NCBI GenBank assembly: GCA_029262735.1
Contig: JAJCYY010000001.1
Location: 97,278-161,277 of the forward strand
Reading direction: 5' to 3'
Source: Chloroflexota bacterium
GTDB taxonomy: Bacteria; Chloroflexota; Dehalococcoidia; Lucifugimonadales; Lucifugimonadaceae
Length of the DNA stretch: 64,000 nucleotides
Under the pieces are notes generated by a model. The model did not search any database, was not told the DNA's origin, and saw only the letters and a program-made list of their open reading frames with translations. The translations under genes were made by a program, and so were the position numbers. Below are positions 20,310-29,902 of this stretch, in pieces. How positions within the stretch are numbered: the first letter of the stretch is position 1; every line of letters starts with the position of its first letter.

Positions 20310-21800
20310 ATGCCACGAATACTGTTGACCGGTTGTGAGCAGGAAATTTCCACCTTCAATCCGGTAGAGTGCGACTACGATCGCTTCACGATCCTGCGAG
20401 GCGATGAAGTCGTCGAAGAGAACCGCGGCAAGAACAGCACTATCGGCGGCGCTGTAGCCGCGCTCGAGTCATCCGGTTGCGAACTCGTTCCAACCTGGCA
20501 CGCCCAGGGCGATGCAGCCGGCCCACTGGCACACAGTGACTTCATGCGCATGGCGTCTGAGTTCCTGGAAGCGTTGAAGCCGCACGCGGGAAAGGTCGAC
20601 GGCGCCTACTTCTCTTTACACGGCTCAATGGGCACACCGGATGAGTTGGATCCCGAGGGCTATCTGTTGCAGGAAGCCAGGAAGATCCTTGGCGAGTCTG
20701 TGCCGATAGTCATATCTCTCGACCTTCACGGCGTGCTGACGGCTCGAATGATGACCCACTCCGATGCCGTCGTTTCCTATCACACATACCCGCACGTCGA
20801 TTTCGTTGATACCGGCAGGCGCGCCGCAGCACTGCTCCTTCGGATTGTCAACGACGGCGCGAAACCGGTCGGCGTGCGCGTGCGCATTCCGACGCTCGTC
20901 AGGGGCAATGAGTTGATCACCGAGAAGGGTCTTTTTGGGGCGCAGATTCGCTACGCAAAGCGGCTACAGGTAGATGCGAGCGTACTTTCGGCCGGTTTTT
21001 TGATCTGCAATCCGTTCACAGATGTACCGGAACTGTGTTCGCAGGCTTTCGTTTACACCGACGCAGACGAAACGCTGGCGGTAAGTGGCGCGACTACGAT
21101 GGCGAACGAGTTCTGGCCGAACCGGGCCAGTATGCAGTCCAGTTTTATCGGTCTGAAGGAAGCGGTTTCGCGAGCAGCGTCGATGGATGGTCCAGTCGCG
21201 CTGACCGATGCTGCCGACGCAACCAGCTCTGGTGCGTCGGGCAACTCGAACGCAATCGTTGCGGAGATGATCAGGCAAGCTTACCCACACAGCGTGCTTG
21301 CGCCGATAACCGACCCGCAGCTGGCCCAGTTAGCACACAGCGGTGGAGTCGGCTCCACGATTCAGGCAAGCGTCGGCGGATCTCTGGATCCGCGTTACAC
21401 GCCAATCGAAATGGACATGGAGGTGCTCTCTCTGTCCGACTCACCGTTTGACCTGGAAACCTGGGTGTTCAGGCAGTTCCCTGGCAAGTCAGCAGTTTTA
21501 CGGGCCGGGATCTACACCATCGTGGTTACCGAGAATCCTGTGATGTACGTCGACCGTGCAGTGTTCCTTACGAACGGACTTGATCCGAAAGAGTTCCACT
21601 CGACTGTCGTCAAGTCGCCGCACTGTGAGCCGCAATTTTACGACGACTGGGTCGAGGCGAATCTTAATGTCGACGCACCCGGTGCCACGTCAGCGAATTT
21701 GCCCTCGCTCGGCCACACGATCTGCGCTCGCCCGATGTTCCCAATGGAACAGGACACCGATTTCACACCGAGACCTGAGCGCTTTTCACGCCACGATTAG
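20310..21800 (+). CDS. M81-family metallopeptidase (MlrC-like)
   Basis: 496 residues. The N-terminal EISTFNP, the AYFSLHGSMGT segment, SLDLHGVLTARM and the YHTYPHVDFVDTGRRAA stretch with metal-binding Asp/His residues match the M81/MlrC family, named after microcystinase C, which is widespread in bacteria that degrade peptides. The C-terminal half (GSTIQASVGGSLDPRYTPIE) follows the MlrC C-terminal domain. SD TGAGGAG before the ATG. The stop overlaps the convergent phage-type gene at 21797 by four bases. Confidence 0.88.
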   Translation: MPRILLTGCEQEISTFNPVECDYDRFTILRGDEVVEENRGKNSTIGGAVAALESSGCELVPTWHAQGDAAGPLAHSDFMRMASEFLEALKPHAGKVDGAYFSLHGSMGTPDELDPEGYLLQEARKILGESVPIVISLDLHGVLTARMMTHSDAVVSYHTYPHVDFVDTGRRAAALLLRIVNDGAKPVGVRVRIPTLVRGNELITEKGLFGAQIRYAKRLQVDASVLSAGFLICNPFTDVPELCSQAFVYTDADETLAVSGATTMANEFWPNRASMQSSFIGLKEAVSRAASMDGPVALTDAADATSSGASGNSNAIVAEMIRQAYPHSVLAPITDPQLAQLAHSGGVGSTIQASVGGSLDPRYTPIEMDMEVLSLSDSPFDLETWVFRQFPGKSAVLRAGIYTIVVTENPVMYVDRAVFLTNGLDPKEFHSTVVKSPHCEPQFYDDWVEANLNVDAPGATSANLPSLGHTICARPMFPMEQDTDFTPRPERFSRHD

Positions 21801-22156
21801 AAGTTAAAGATCGTACCGCCCGCGGCAACGTCCGATCTCCTGCCGGGCAACTGGAGAAGGGCGCGTCTCGGGTCAAACTGTTCAGTCAGGAACTGGTTGA
21901 ACGTCAGGGTCGGCTCATCGCCAGAACGGATCTGGCTGCCAAGCACTCCAAGGAACCTGTTGAAAGTCGGTGTGAACAGACTTTGAAACTGAAGCTGCTG
22001 ACCAGGTGATGCATCGAACGGAGATATCGACTGAAACAGCGTTCGTTCGCCGATGTCAGTCCCTTCAAGCAACCTGAGAAACGCCTCTTGCACCTCCGAG
22101 TCGATCAACGACTGATCGAAGTCGTCTTGCTGATCTGTAATCTGCTGGTTAACCAT
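21797..22156 (-). CDS. Small phage-virion-associated protein, unassigned
   Basis: 119 residues, Gln/Phe-rich, with repeated LTFNQFL / LFTPTFNRFLG-like patterns; no known domain. It is the last gene of the minus-strand block that starts at the portal, and it ends 4 bp inside the M81 gene. Position suggests a head-to-tail or internal virion protein. AGGATTTTGA before the ATG is a fair SD. Function unknown. Confidence 0.55.
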   Translation of the reverse strand: MVNQQITDQQDDFDQSLIDSEVQEAFLRLLEGTDIGERTLFQSISPFDASPGQQLQFQSLFTPTFNRFLGVLGSQIRSGDEPTLTFNQFLTEQFDPRRALLQLPGRRSDVAAGGTIFNF

Positions 22157-22204
22157 TCAAAATCCTGTTCGTCACTCGTGTTGCCGATCTACAGCCCGGG
22201 AGAT

Positions 22205-23053
22205 TCAAACTGGCAAGAGGTTTTGCTGCCGTGCGAACTCCAGGAAATTAATATCAGGATTGCTTTCCGCAAGTTGACGTTCCAGCTCTCGAAAAAGACG
22301 GGCGTTTGAAGGCAGGAGGCGAGATCCAACGAACGATCCGAAGCGGTCGGCCGCCGCCGCCTTGGCAAGCCTGAAGACGTCCGCAGCATTCCCCCGTCCC
22401 CGGCTCGTTGCCACATCCGGATTCTGCAGACTCTGAAACGTCAGCAGTTGCTCCGCGTCCAGATCTCCGCCCACACTGCGGGCCAGCAAATCTTGAAATG
22501 TTTCTGCCGCGATGTCGAGGTCACCGAATCGGTCCCTGAAAAACAGCTGCAACGCGCCCGGGTCCTGGCCGATCGGGTCAATTGAGCCGGTCAGTGAGCC
22601 GATCCGCGCAACCGGTGCCAGCGTATCGAAGCGCTCACCGACGGTGCTTCCAAGCACGCCTTCGGGGTCCAATCCCAGCTCTGCTACTGCGTTCTGGAAG
22701 CTTGCGAACGGGAACGACTGGACATCGATCGGCAGGTCCGTGATCCCGTTGGACGGCTCCGTTTCCTCCGGGTCCGATCCAGGTTCCTCTTTGTCATCGG
22801 GCTCATCCCGTGCAACCACAATAGCGAGCGTCTTTACGAACGCGTTTAGATCGCCTAACTGGCTCCGTTGAAGCAGTTCCAGGAAGTCTGGATCTGTTTC
22901 GAGCAAGAATTCCGGAGTGCTTACGATTTCAACACTTGCCGTCGACCCAAACCTCGAGTTCAAAATGGCCCGCGCCGCAGATGTACTGGCCGATTCGACC
23001 CGAAAGAATCTCGGTACACCGCTTGCGCCCAACACTTTGCCCACAAAAATCAT
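22205..23053 (-). CDS. Phage-type protein downstream of the portal, unassigned
   Basis: 282 residues: alternating helices with an acidic linker (DEPDDKEEPGSDPEETEPS, about residues 84-102). It ends with LERQLAESNPDINFLEFARQ, a style seen in phage internal or head-completion proteins. The ATG at 23053 is six bases after GGAGG. It follows the portal gene by 67 bases on the same strand and is likely co-transcribed. No enzymatic motif seen. Confidence 0.6.
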   Translation of the reverse strand: MIFVGKVLGASGVPRFFRVESASTSAARAILNSRFGSTASVEIVSTPEFLLETDPDFLELLQRSQLGDLNAFVKTLAIVVARDEPDDKEEPGSDPEETEPSNGITDLPIDVQSFPFASFQNAVAELGLDPEGVLGSTVGERFDTLAPVARIGSLTGSIDPIGQDPGALQLFFRDRFGDLDIAAETFQDLLARSVGGDLDAEQLLTFQSLQNPDVATSRGRGNAADVFRLAKAAAADRFGSFVGSRLLPSNARLFRELERQLAESNPDINFLEFARQQNLLPV

Positions 23054-23120
23054 CACTCACCTCCAGGTCTCACGGTGATCCACTTAACAGTTCGCAACCA
23101 TTTGCGGACTCAATGCCTAT

Positions 23121-25292
23121 TCAAGAGACAGTGCTGGTCAACGGTTCGCCGTCGGCACCCACAAGACCCGACTGCATACGTCCAGCGGATGCAGCCGTGT
23201 GCACCTTCTCGGGACCGGGCTCATTGCCAACGCCAGCAGCCTGGGCAAATGGAATTGCGCCATTAGCCGGGTTGCGAGCGTGGTTGAACCTCGGAACCTC
23301 GTCAAGCGGATTGGGACTGAAAAGCGTGCCGCCCTCCGGCGCTGCGAGATCGCGACTCGCCAGATCGCTGAGAAGTGAATTCAGAGAAGGTAGGCCGCCT
23401 TCCGGTGAATCCGACAGCCCGTTTTCAGCCTGCTCTGAGAGAAGCCGACGAACAGCCGTCTGCCCTTCCACCTGCCTTTGCAGATGCAGGACCTGTAGCC
23501 TGTCAAACCAGATCGCTCCCAACGCATGGTCACCGTCTTTGATTGCCGCCAGGAACATACCCATCGCCTGTGCAAGCGGATCTTGAGAGAACGCCTGCGC
23601 CTCCCGGTTCTGAGTCCGGATCTGGCGATGTGACTGCATCTTCAGGACACGTTCTCGCACCCACTCAAGTGATGCCAGGGGTTCTCCATTGAGAGTTGGC
23701 TGCATCGCCATCTGGGCGACGGTCCAGCGAGTCACTTCATCTTCCGGCAGAGCCAGTGACATTGAGACTTCGATCGGGTCGTGCCCGGCGATGATTTCCG
23801 GTGAAATCACCCGGTTGGCAAAGCGATGGTTGTCGAACCGTCTGCCGGAGACGCTAATCGGATTGAATGCGCCGGTCTCGTACTGGGCAACGAGGTTCTC
23901 CAGGCAGCCTTCGATGCAGCGTGCAACCGCTCTCATCCGCGGCAGTACACGGTGCTCGAGATTGTTGCCCAGCTGCCTGAGAGCTACGGACGATAACGGC
24001 TTATCCAACAGGCCGAACGCCTGTGGAGGAAGTCCACCCGCCACGGAATCTTTCTGCAATTGCTGGATCAGTAGAGCGGCCGCGCCGTTGATGTCGGACT
24101 CAGGAAAACTCTGAACATCCTCCTGGTTTGCCGTCGAAAGGTTTATCTCTGCGCCCTTGTCGTTGGCGCCGTCATCGAGGGATTTCGTGCCATCGAGAGA
24201 GAAGACCTTCTTGCGAGGATCGGACGCCTTGCCCGTGAGATCGAGCACGTATGATGCCGCACGGTTCAGCCTGTCCCAGACCCCGCGGTTTTCAGCAAAG
24301 ATGCTTTCACCGAAGTGCATGTCGGGAGCAGCTTCAGTCTCGGTTGGCGCGAGCATCGGTTGTGGACCTACTGGCGCAACGACGATTGGGAACGAGAGCA
24401 TGTGCAGGTTGTGCGGCGGGCGGGCCCACTGGCCGTCGATGATCGTGCCCGCGATGTATATGAACGGGTGACGACGGAATGGATCCGTCGAGGTGATCTC
24501 GAAATCGGGATTCTCCTCTCGCGAGAAGTACTCGAACACATCGACGCCTTCATCATCGCCGGCCGAAGGCGCGCGCTCGAACTCGAACTGCGGGAACTCC
24601 TCTCGCACCTCGGCCACTGTACGTCGCAAGCGATGCGCCGCCCAGAGAGGCTCTTCGACGCCGGGCTGAACAAACAGGTGGCGCGGGTCCAGTGGAAGGA
24701 TGTCCTCAAAGGTTTCACCGTTCGGTCTTTTTCGCAGAACAGCGCGTGCAGCGGCAAACCGACCTCGGACAACTGTAAAGAAGGAGAGAGCGTCTACGAT
24801 TGGCGGATGACCGAGCCGACGATGACGTCTCTCGACGTTGTTGAGCATGCCAATTGCAAGTTGCTCTGCCTGGTCATTCGCCGACTCTTGGGGCTCTCCT
24901 GCTTCATCATTCGGGGCGCGGACCACGAGCTCCGTCGCCGTGATGAAGGAGATCACTTTTTCGGCCAGCACCCGCGGCTCGTTCGTCGTGTAAATGTCCT
25001 CGGGAGACAGAGCGTCGGTCAGGTCTGGCTGCCAGCGGTCGAGCGTGTACAGGGAGTAGTCGGTGTCCATTCGATCGTGGACGGTTGAAAGGCTCTGAAA
25101 TTTTTGCTGGATGCGTCCGCTGATCTCGTCGCCGCGGCCTGCGAGCACCTTCATGTGGATATCGACGAGAGATACGGAGTCAGCGTGAACACTGCCACGC
25201 GTTTGACGGGTTGAGTCGCCGCCGGCTGCTGGACGGCCTCCACCGGAAGTCGTGGTCGAGCTTTCTCGGGCGTGTTGGATCTCAGTAGCCAA
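23121..25292 (-). CDS. Phage portal protein
   Basis: 723 residues. Central segments are those of large portal proteins: DALSFFTVVRGRFAAARAVL, a DPRHLFVQPG motif, VFEYFSREE, the clip/wing region, PPQAFGLLDKPLSSVALRQL and a long helical C-terminus rich in Gln. Portals form the dodecameric ring at one capsid vertex through which terminase pumps DNA. The start is TTG at 25292 with AGGAG seven bases upstream; the frame is open to 25352 without similarity. It sits about 16.5 kb from the large terminase and about 19 kb from the capsid gene, which is unusual because these normally adjoin. Assigned by style and length; no search was run. Confidence 0.75.
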   Translation of the reverse strand: MATEIQHARESSTTTSGGGRPAAGGDSTRQTRGSVHADSVSLVDIHMKVLAGRGDEISGRIQQKFQSLSTVHDRMDTDYSLYTLDRWQPDLTDALSPEDIYTTNEPRVLAEKVISFITATELVVRAPNDEAGEPQESANDQAEQLAIGMLNNVERRHRRLGHPPIVDALSFFTVVRGRFAAARAVLRKRPNGETFEDILPLDPRHLFVQPGVEEPLWAAHRLRRTVAEVREEFPQFEFERAPSAGDDEGVDVFEYFSREENPDFEITSTDPFRRHPFIYIAGTIIDGQWARPPHNLHMLSFPIVVAPVGPQPMLAPTETEAAPDMHFGESIFAENRGVWDRLNRAASYVLDLTGKASDPRKKVFSLDGTKSLDDGANDKGAEINLSTANQEDVQSFPESDINGAAALLIQQLQKDSVAGGLPPQAFGLLDKPLSSVALRQLGNNLEHRVLPRMRAVARCIEGCLENLVAQYETGAFNPISVSGRRFDNHRFANRVISPEIIAGHDPIEVSMSLALPEDEVTRWTVAQMAMQPTLNGEPLASLEWVRERVLKMQSHRQIRTQNREAQAFSQDPLAQAMGMFLAAIKDGDHALGAIWFDRLQVLHLQRQVEGQTAVRRLLSEQAENGLSDSPEGGLPSLNSLLSDLASRDLAAPEGGTLFSPNPLDEVPRFNHARNPANGAIPFAQAAGVGNEPGPEKVHTAASAGRMQSGLVGADGEPLTSTVS

Positions 25293-25472
25293 ACCTGACG
25301 CTCCTATACGCAATGTTTTGCGTTCTACTCTGCAACGACGCGTGGCCCGCAATTAGTGGGCGATGTTGCTGTGCCTGTGACTTCAGGCTAGTTCAGTGGA
25401 ATACGCGAACAAAGCGCGCTGTCATGCTGTCGAAAAGCTGGCTGAATCCGGATTCAAGCATTCCGGAACCGG

Positions 25473-26558
25473 CTAAATCGCCTTCGGCTCCGGAACATCC
25501 CAATCCCGACTCAGGTAGTCAGCGGGGAGCCTCAGGTCCGGAAGTTGCGGAGCCCGGTGATCGATGCCGCCGGTGATCGCAAGCCAGTGCTGATTGTCTT
25601 TGACCATGCCGAGAGCGCCGTTCAACTCGGCGCCCGATCGTTCCTGGAGAGCGTTCAGGTTCGCCGACCTGCGGTCAAACACAGACTGGATCTTCGCTCT
25701 GATCTCTTCGTTTACCTGAGTCGGATGTTCTTCTGCGATTGCTGACAGTTGAGAAGCCCAGAACTTGAGCTCCGCCTTCATGCTGTTGCACGTGTTGATG
25801 TTTGCCCACGCCTCGGTGTACTTGGCCTTCCAGAACTGAAGCCGCTCAAAGGCGTGGTCTGACAGGTCCGTCTCGGCTACGGCATAAAGTCTGCCCTTGA
25901 GCAGCGCAGAGCCATCGGGGATATCAACTGAGATCCCCGCCTCTTCCAGCCGTCCGAGCCAGTATTCGACGCACGCCTTCTGGTGGATGTACTCATCCAT
26001 ACTTGTCAGGTTCACGCCGTAGACGTGCAACTTGCCAATCGTTCTGCCAAGCACACTGTGCTCGTACCACGCTAGAGCAAGCTGATAGGCAAACGTCGAC
26101 GTGAGGTAGCTTCGATCAGCCGCCGTCGAAATTTCCTCTATCGGATAGCGTTTCGAGTTGGGCACATCGGGATCCGTCGACTGCATCCATATAGTGCCGT
26201 CGAACGACGCAAGGAAGTCCAGGTGTTCCCTGGGACGACCAAAGTAGCCTGTCGGCGGCTTCCCGGCAGATGACCAGTTGCGTGGATGCATCTGGAACCA
26301 GTATGTCGCTCGTGCGCGCGTTTTCGGACCTTTCGGGCCAAAAATGAAGACGTGAGCCATGTTGATTGCCCAGATCTCAGTAGATTCGGGCAGATCGAAA
26401 ACCATGTCACGTGTCTCTTCAGCGTAGCCAAGCAAGCAGACCTCACGAGGCGCGGAAGCGTCGGAGTCAGATTGGACCTTGGTCGAATTTGTGACACTGA
26501 CCTTTTTTGGCGTCTTAAGTGACACACCGGACTGCTCAGACGTCTTCGCTTCGATCAC
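25473..26558 (-). CDS. Phage-type protein with EIWAINMA / WFQMHP motifs
   Basis: 361 residues. Residues about 40-120 form a Rossmann-like region, VCLLGYAEETRDMVFDLPES, then EIWAINMAHVF and WFQMHPRNW. This pattern recurs in phage proteins next to portal genes and is often annotated hypothetical. Later YGVNLTSMDEYIHQKACVEY suggests a nucleotide- or sugar-binding pocket; the C-terminal half is helical. The GTG at 26558 lies six bases after a perfect AGGAGG. It precedes the portal on the same strand. The biochemical role is unknown. Confidence 0.6.
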   Translation of the reverse strand: MIEAKTSEQSGVSLKTPKKVSVTNSTKVQSDSDASAPREVCLLGYAEETRDMVFDLPESTEIWAINMAHVFIFGPKGPKTRARATYWFQMHPRNWSSAGKPPTGYFGRPREHLDFLASFDGTIWMQSTDPDVPNSKRYPIEEISTAADRSYLTSTFAYQLALAWYEHSVLGRTIGKLHVYGVNLTSMDEYIHQKACVEYWLGRLEEAGISVDIPDGSALLKGRLYAVAETDLSDHAFERLQFWKAKYTEAWANINTCNSMKAELKFWASQLSAIAEEHPTQVNEEIRAKIQSVFDRRSANLNALQERSGAELNGALGMVKDNQHWLAITGGIDHRAPQLPDLRLPADYLSRDWDVPEPKAI

Positions 26559-27161
26559 CGTTCGCCTCCTGTTTGGCCAATGCAACAAATGCTGTTTCGC
26601 ATTTTGCCTTGCAATTGCGCCTACGCAGACACCGCCATGTCTCTCGCGAGCGGTTCGACCAGGGACAGGTAGCAACCCGAATTATCCGGGGTACTTTGGA
26701 TCACAGAGTCGAAGACGCGACTCGGACCGCCGGTCAGCCACACCATGAGTCCGTGAACGACTCATGCCTGATCTTCAGCAACAAATGGCAACTCGTCGCA
26801 GTGCCGACGCTCACTCACTCCGTGGCGTAAGAACCGACCATATGAACGTGGCCGGATCCAACACATCTCGTCAATTCACTACAAGGCCAGCCGCCGAATA
26901 GGAACGTTGTTTGAAGAATCGAATACTCTCAGTGACCCAGGCCAGATCGCTGTATCTCAAACGCATTGCGGAAGCCAAGTGCTCCAATTCAATGGATGCC
27001 CGCCAGCAGGCCAATCGCGAGGTCAAACGTGCCGTGCGTGCGTTGCAACAGGCACAGATGAGTAGCCGCTTGAACAAACATCGTCAGTCAAGTATCTCGA
27101 GGCCATCTGACTGGAATGTCGAGTCGGTATAACCGCGGAGTTTGGCGAAAAATCTGCGAAA
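26559..27161. other. Gap within the portal block holding one possible small gene
   Basis: About 600 bases between minus-strand phage-type genes. Apart from the plus-strand small frame at 26911-27132 nothing coding is convincing. Confidence 0.4.
26911..27132 (+). CDS. Possible small helical protein
   Basis: 73 residues beginning at a TTG with AGGAACG upstream. The composition (Ala/Gln/Arg/Lys, few hydrophobics) predicts one long amphipathic helix. It runs opposite to the surrounding portal-block genes. It could be a small DNA-associated phage protein or a spurious frame. Confidence 0.3.
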   Translation: MKNRILSVTQARSLYLKRIAEAKCSNSMDARQQANREVKRAVRALQQAQMSSRLNKHRQSSISRPSDWNVESV

Positions 27162-27602
27162 CTAGCCTGTGGGTGAGAACCCTGGCACGTAGATTTTGGG
27201 TGACTCACCTGAGCGCATACGCTTCGACCACTTTCGGTAGTCACGCCAGATGGCTGCGAGTTCGCGTCGAGCATCCCAGTTTTCGGGGTCAGCCATTTGC
27301 TCCGGTGTCAACCTGTTGCCACGAAGCTGAAGTCGTTCGGCAATCTTAGCCGCAGTCCGCTCGCTGACCCACGCAGCCAGGTCTTCGATCTGAGCCTCAG
27401 AAGCGCTTTCTTCGGCCAGGACGCCGAACATCTCGGACTCGCCCTTGAAGATCAGTCGGAACTCGTGCTTAAAGACCCGCTCAGCGTTCTCTGGCGCATA
27501 GCCAACAAGCCAGGACTGCACATATGTGACGCCGTCAGCTTCGACATATCCGGCTCGGTCATCAATTACCGCGCCGTCCGGTACGAAGATCTCAGGTTGC
27601 AA
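27162..27602 (-). CDS. Conserved-looking protein at the head of the portal block
   Basis: 146 residues, no family recognised. It has a beta-rich N-terminal half (IFVPDGAVIDDRAGYVE, GVTYVQSWLVGYAPENAERVF) and a helical, charged C-terminal half (WDARRELAAIWRDYRKWSKRM). The start is TTG after AGAGGTT. First gene of the minus-strand phage-type block that continues through 25473, 23121, 22205 and 21797. Confidence 0.5.
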   Translation of the reverse strand: MQPEIFVPDGAVIDDRAGYVEADGVTYVQSWLVGYAPENAERVFKHEFRLIFKGESEMFGVLAEESASEAQIEDLAAWVSERTAAKIAERLQLRGNRLTPEQMADPENWDARRELAAIWRDYRKWSKRMRSGESPKIYVPGFSPTG

Positions 27603-27712
27603 AACCTCTCGCCTCCCGCATGTCCACCCGTAATAAACCTGTCTTTCAGGATCGAGCGTACTTTGCGGCAGCGGTCATTTCATCCCCGGTGACTGTGGCA
27701 CAGCAGGCGGCG

Positions 27713-28429
27713 CTAGTAGCTCTGCTCAGAGCCGATCTTCGAAGCCTCGTCCCATGCTGCGCCAAGTGTTTCAGGTGACGCATTCGCAGCCTGGGCGGCC
27801 TTGATTACGATAGATTCCCGCTTTACCAACAATCGAGCGGCGTCAGGCAGTTTGGGCACCGCATCTATCGGAACCTCTATCGCGCCGTGTATGTCGGCGG
27901 CGATCAAGTCTCCGGGGCGGACCAGCACGCCACCGATGCCGATTGGCACGTTGAACTCAAGTGCGTGTACGTAACCGTGTGATACCAGCACTTCTTTGGC
28001 CCAGAACGGAAAGCCCATCTCCTCGGCTTCTCGCAAATCTCTCACACCACCGTCGGTGACCGCACCCACGCAACCAAGACCGAGCGCCGTGTTGCCCTGC
28101 ACTTCGCCCCAGTAAGAGCCAATTGTGTCCGGGTAATCAACATCGTGAAGCACCACCATTCGCGGTGCCGGAATCGAGGCGATTGCGTCCCAATAGTCGG
28201 ATCGTCCCAACGCCTTCGGTGAGCGGTGTCTCGCCGAGATCAAGCCGGTCACGGCGTAGCCGACAACTGTCTTTGCCACCGGCGATATGCACCTGATCTC
28301 GGGTCGCAAAAATCCCTCGGTGCGGGGCCTGATATCCAGCTCCTCAAGGGCATTGGCAATTGTCGGGGTGTCCAGCTCAGCAAGAGCGGCAAGTTGTTCC
28401 GTTGTCAGAGGTGCTTTGGCGTCGGTCAT
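27713..28429 (-). CDS. RraA-like protein (HMG/CHA aldolase-type fold)
   Basis: 238 residues. The family pattern GCVGAVTDGGVRD (about residues 118-130), with the metal/substrate Asp and Arg, and the late VRPGDLIAADIHGAIEVP are those of the RraA / dimethylmenaquinone-methyltransferase-like family. Many members act as 4-hydroxy-4-methyl-2-oxoglutarate or similar pyruvate aldolases, and a few bind RNase E. It lies directly upstream of the phage-type block but is a metabolic host-type gene; an aldolase is more likely than an RNase regulator in this setting. Confidence 0.87.
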   Translation of the reverse strand: MTDAKAPLTTEQLAALAELDTPTIANALEELDIRPRTEGFLRPEIRCISPVAKTVVGYAVTGLISARHRSPKALGRSDYWDAIASIPAPRMVVLHDVDYPDTIGSYWGEVQGNTALGLGCVGAVTDGGVRDLREAEEMGFPFWAKEVLVSHGYVHALEFNVPIGIGGVLVRPGDLIAADIHGAIEVPIDAVPKLPDAARLLVKRESIVIKAAQAANASPETLGAAWDEASKIGSEQSY

Positions 28430-28635
28430 CAGTGGGGTCCTCAGGAATTACTCGCTTATCGATCAGTACTAAGAAACAAAGTTCGGCTCAAGAGCGCGTA
28501 ACGGTATCAGGAGGGCGGCTGTACGCATAGCGTCTCGATGCTTCAGTCGGATAACAGAGCGATCATGTTGTGATATTCAGAAAAAGCCTTGCCAGCCCGG
28601 ATCGCGGAGATACCAACAGGTACTCCCGCAGTCAT

Positions 28636-28668
28636 GATCGCCGCTTTGATCGCCGCTTTGATCGCCGT
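28636..28668. repeat. Short tandem repeat, unit about 12 bp
   Basis: Two full copies and one partial copy of GATCGCCGCTTT in a row, inside the 350-base gap between the RraA-like gene and the methyltransferase. No other gene is seen in that gap. The repeat may be slippage-prone; no function suggested. Confidence 0.6.
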
Positions 28669-28785
28669 CGATTGTGGCAAGGACTTCGCGCCTGCATTAG
28701 ATTTGTGCGCTCAGGGTCGAACCGCTGTGCACCGGTTCTCACTGGAAACACCTGATTGCGCCGAAAACAGACTGGAGAGAGTTCG

Positions 28786-29865
28786 ATGACGATGTCAAGG
28801 TCCGCCGATGAGCTTGTTGAGCGGCTATTCGAGTCCAGTCTGGCAATGTTGGATGTGATGAATGTCTATCTCGGGCATCGGCTTGGTTACTACACGAAAC
28901 TACACGAAGCGCCTGATGGCCTGACCCCACCGGAGCTGGCCACCATCGCCGGGACGAACGCACGCTATGCCAGGGAGTGGCTTGAGCAGCAGGGTGCATC
29001 CGGAATTATCCAGCTTAAGATTCCGGCCGACGATCCGGATGCCAGACGCTACGTGCTACCACCACACGCATTCGAGGTGCTGGTCGATCCGACACATCTC
29101 AACTACCTCATGCCGTTGCCAGAAATGTTAGTTGGAATGGCACAGAGCGCACGGCCGATCATCAAAGCGCATCAATCTGGCGAAGGTGTCGCCTGGGATG
29201 AACTGGGCAATGAAGTGAGGCTCTCTCAGGTCGACCTCAATCGGCCGATGTTCATGAACCTGCTCGGTACGGAGTATCTACCGTCGGTTGCGGATGTACA
29301 TGAGCAGCTTAAAAAGGGTGATCCGGCGCGAGTAGCGGACTTCGCATGTGGCGGTGGCTGGTCGTCGATTGGAGTAGCGAAGGCATATCCGAACGCTAAA
29401 GTTGACGGTTTCGACCTTGATGAGCCAGCGATCAGGCTCGCAAAATCAAACGCCGAAGCTGAAGGCGTTTCGGACCGGGTTTCGTTCTACCATCAGGATG
29501 TTGCCACCGTAACCGGCCAGTATGACCTGATACTCATCTGCGAAGCGTTGCACGATATGCCACAGCCTGTGCCGGTTCTCGAGGCAGCGCGCAGGCTCGC
29601 TGGAGATCAAGGCGCCGTGATCGTAATGGATGAGCGCGTTGCCGAAGAGTTTGAGGCTCCTGGCAATGAGATCGACCGGTTGATGCTCGGAATCAGCACC
29701 TGGGTATGCCTGCCGGACAGCATGTCTTCTCAACCCAGCGTGGCGACCGGTACGGCAATGCGGCCGTCGACTTTAAGAAAGTACGCCGGTGATGCCGGGT
29801 TTAGATCGGTCGAAATTCTCCCAATCGAAAACGATTTCTTCCGCTTTTATCGTCTCATCGGTTGA
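28786..29865 (+). CDS. Class I SAM-dependent methyltransferase with N-terminal dimerisation domain
   Basis: 359 residues. An N-terminal winged-helix-like domain (residues about 1-110, with LTPPELATIAGTNARYAREW) precedes a Rossmann methyltransferase: motif I VADFACGGGWSSIGVA (about 180), motif II acidic end GFDLDE, and LILICEALHDMP in motif IV. This layout is that of the Rv2258c-like / O-methyltransferase group. GGAG precedes the ATG at 28786 by eight to ten bases. Acceptor unknown. It lies alone between phage-type blocks and a lipoprotein gene on the other strand. Confidence 0.85.
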   Translation: MTMSRSADELVERLFESSLAMLDVMNVYLGHRLGYYTKLHEAPDGLTPPELATIAGTNARYAREWLEQQGASGIIQLKIPADDPDARRYVLPPHAFEVLVDPTHLNYLMPLPEMLVGMAQSARPIIKAHQSGEGVAWDELGNEVRLSQVDLNRPMFMNLLGTEYLPSVADVHEQLKKGDPARVADFACGGGWSSIGVAKAYPNAKVDGFDLDEPAIRLAKSNAEAEGVSDRVSFYHQDVATVTGQYDLILICEALHDMPQPVPVLEAARRLAGDQGAVIVMDERVAEEFEAPGNEIDRLMLGISTWVCLPDSMSSQPSVATGTAMRPSTLRKYAGDAGFRSVEILPIENDFFRFYRLIG

Positions 29866-29902
29866 AGGTTTACCGATTCGGAGATCGAGTAATCCGCTGT
29901 TT

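Noticed and set aside
28570..28789. Small plus-strand frames spanning the GATCGCCGCTTT repeat.
   Set aside because: They depend on the tandem repeat and have no SD; the methyltransferase start at 28786 explains the region.
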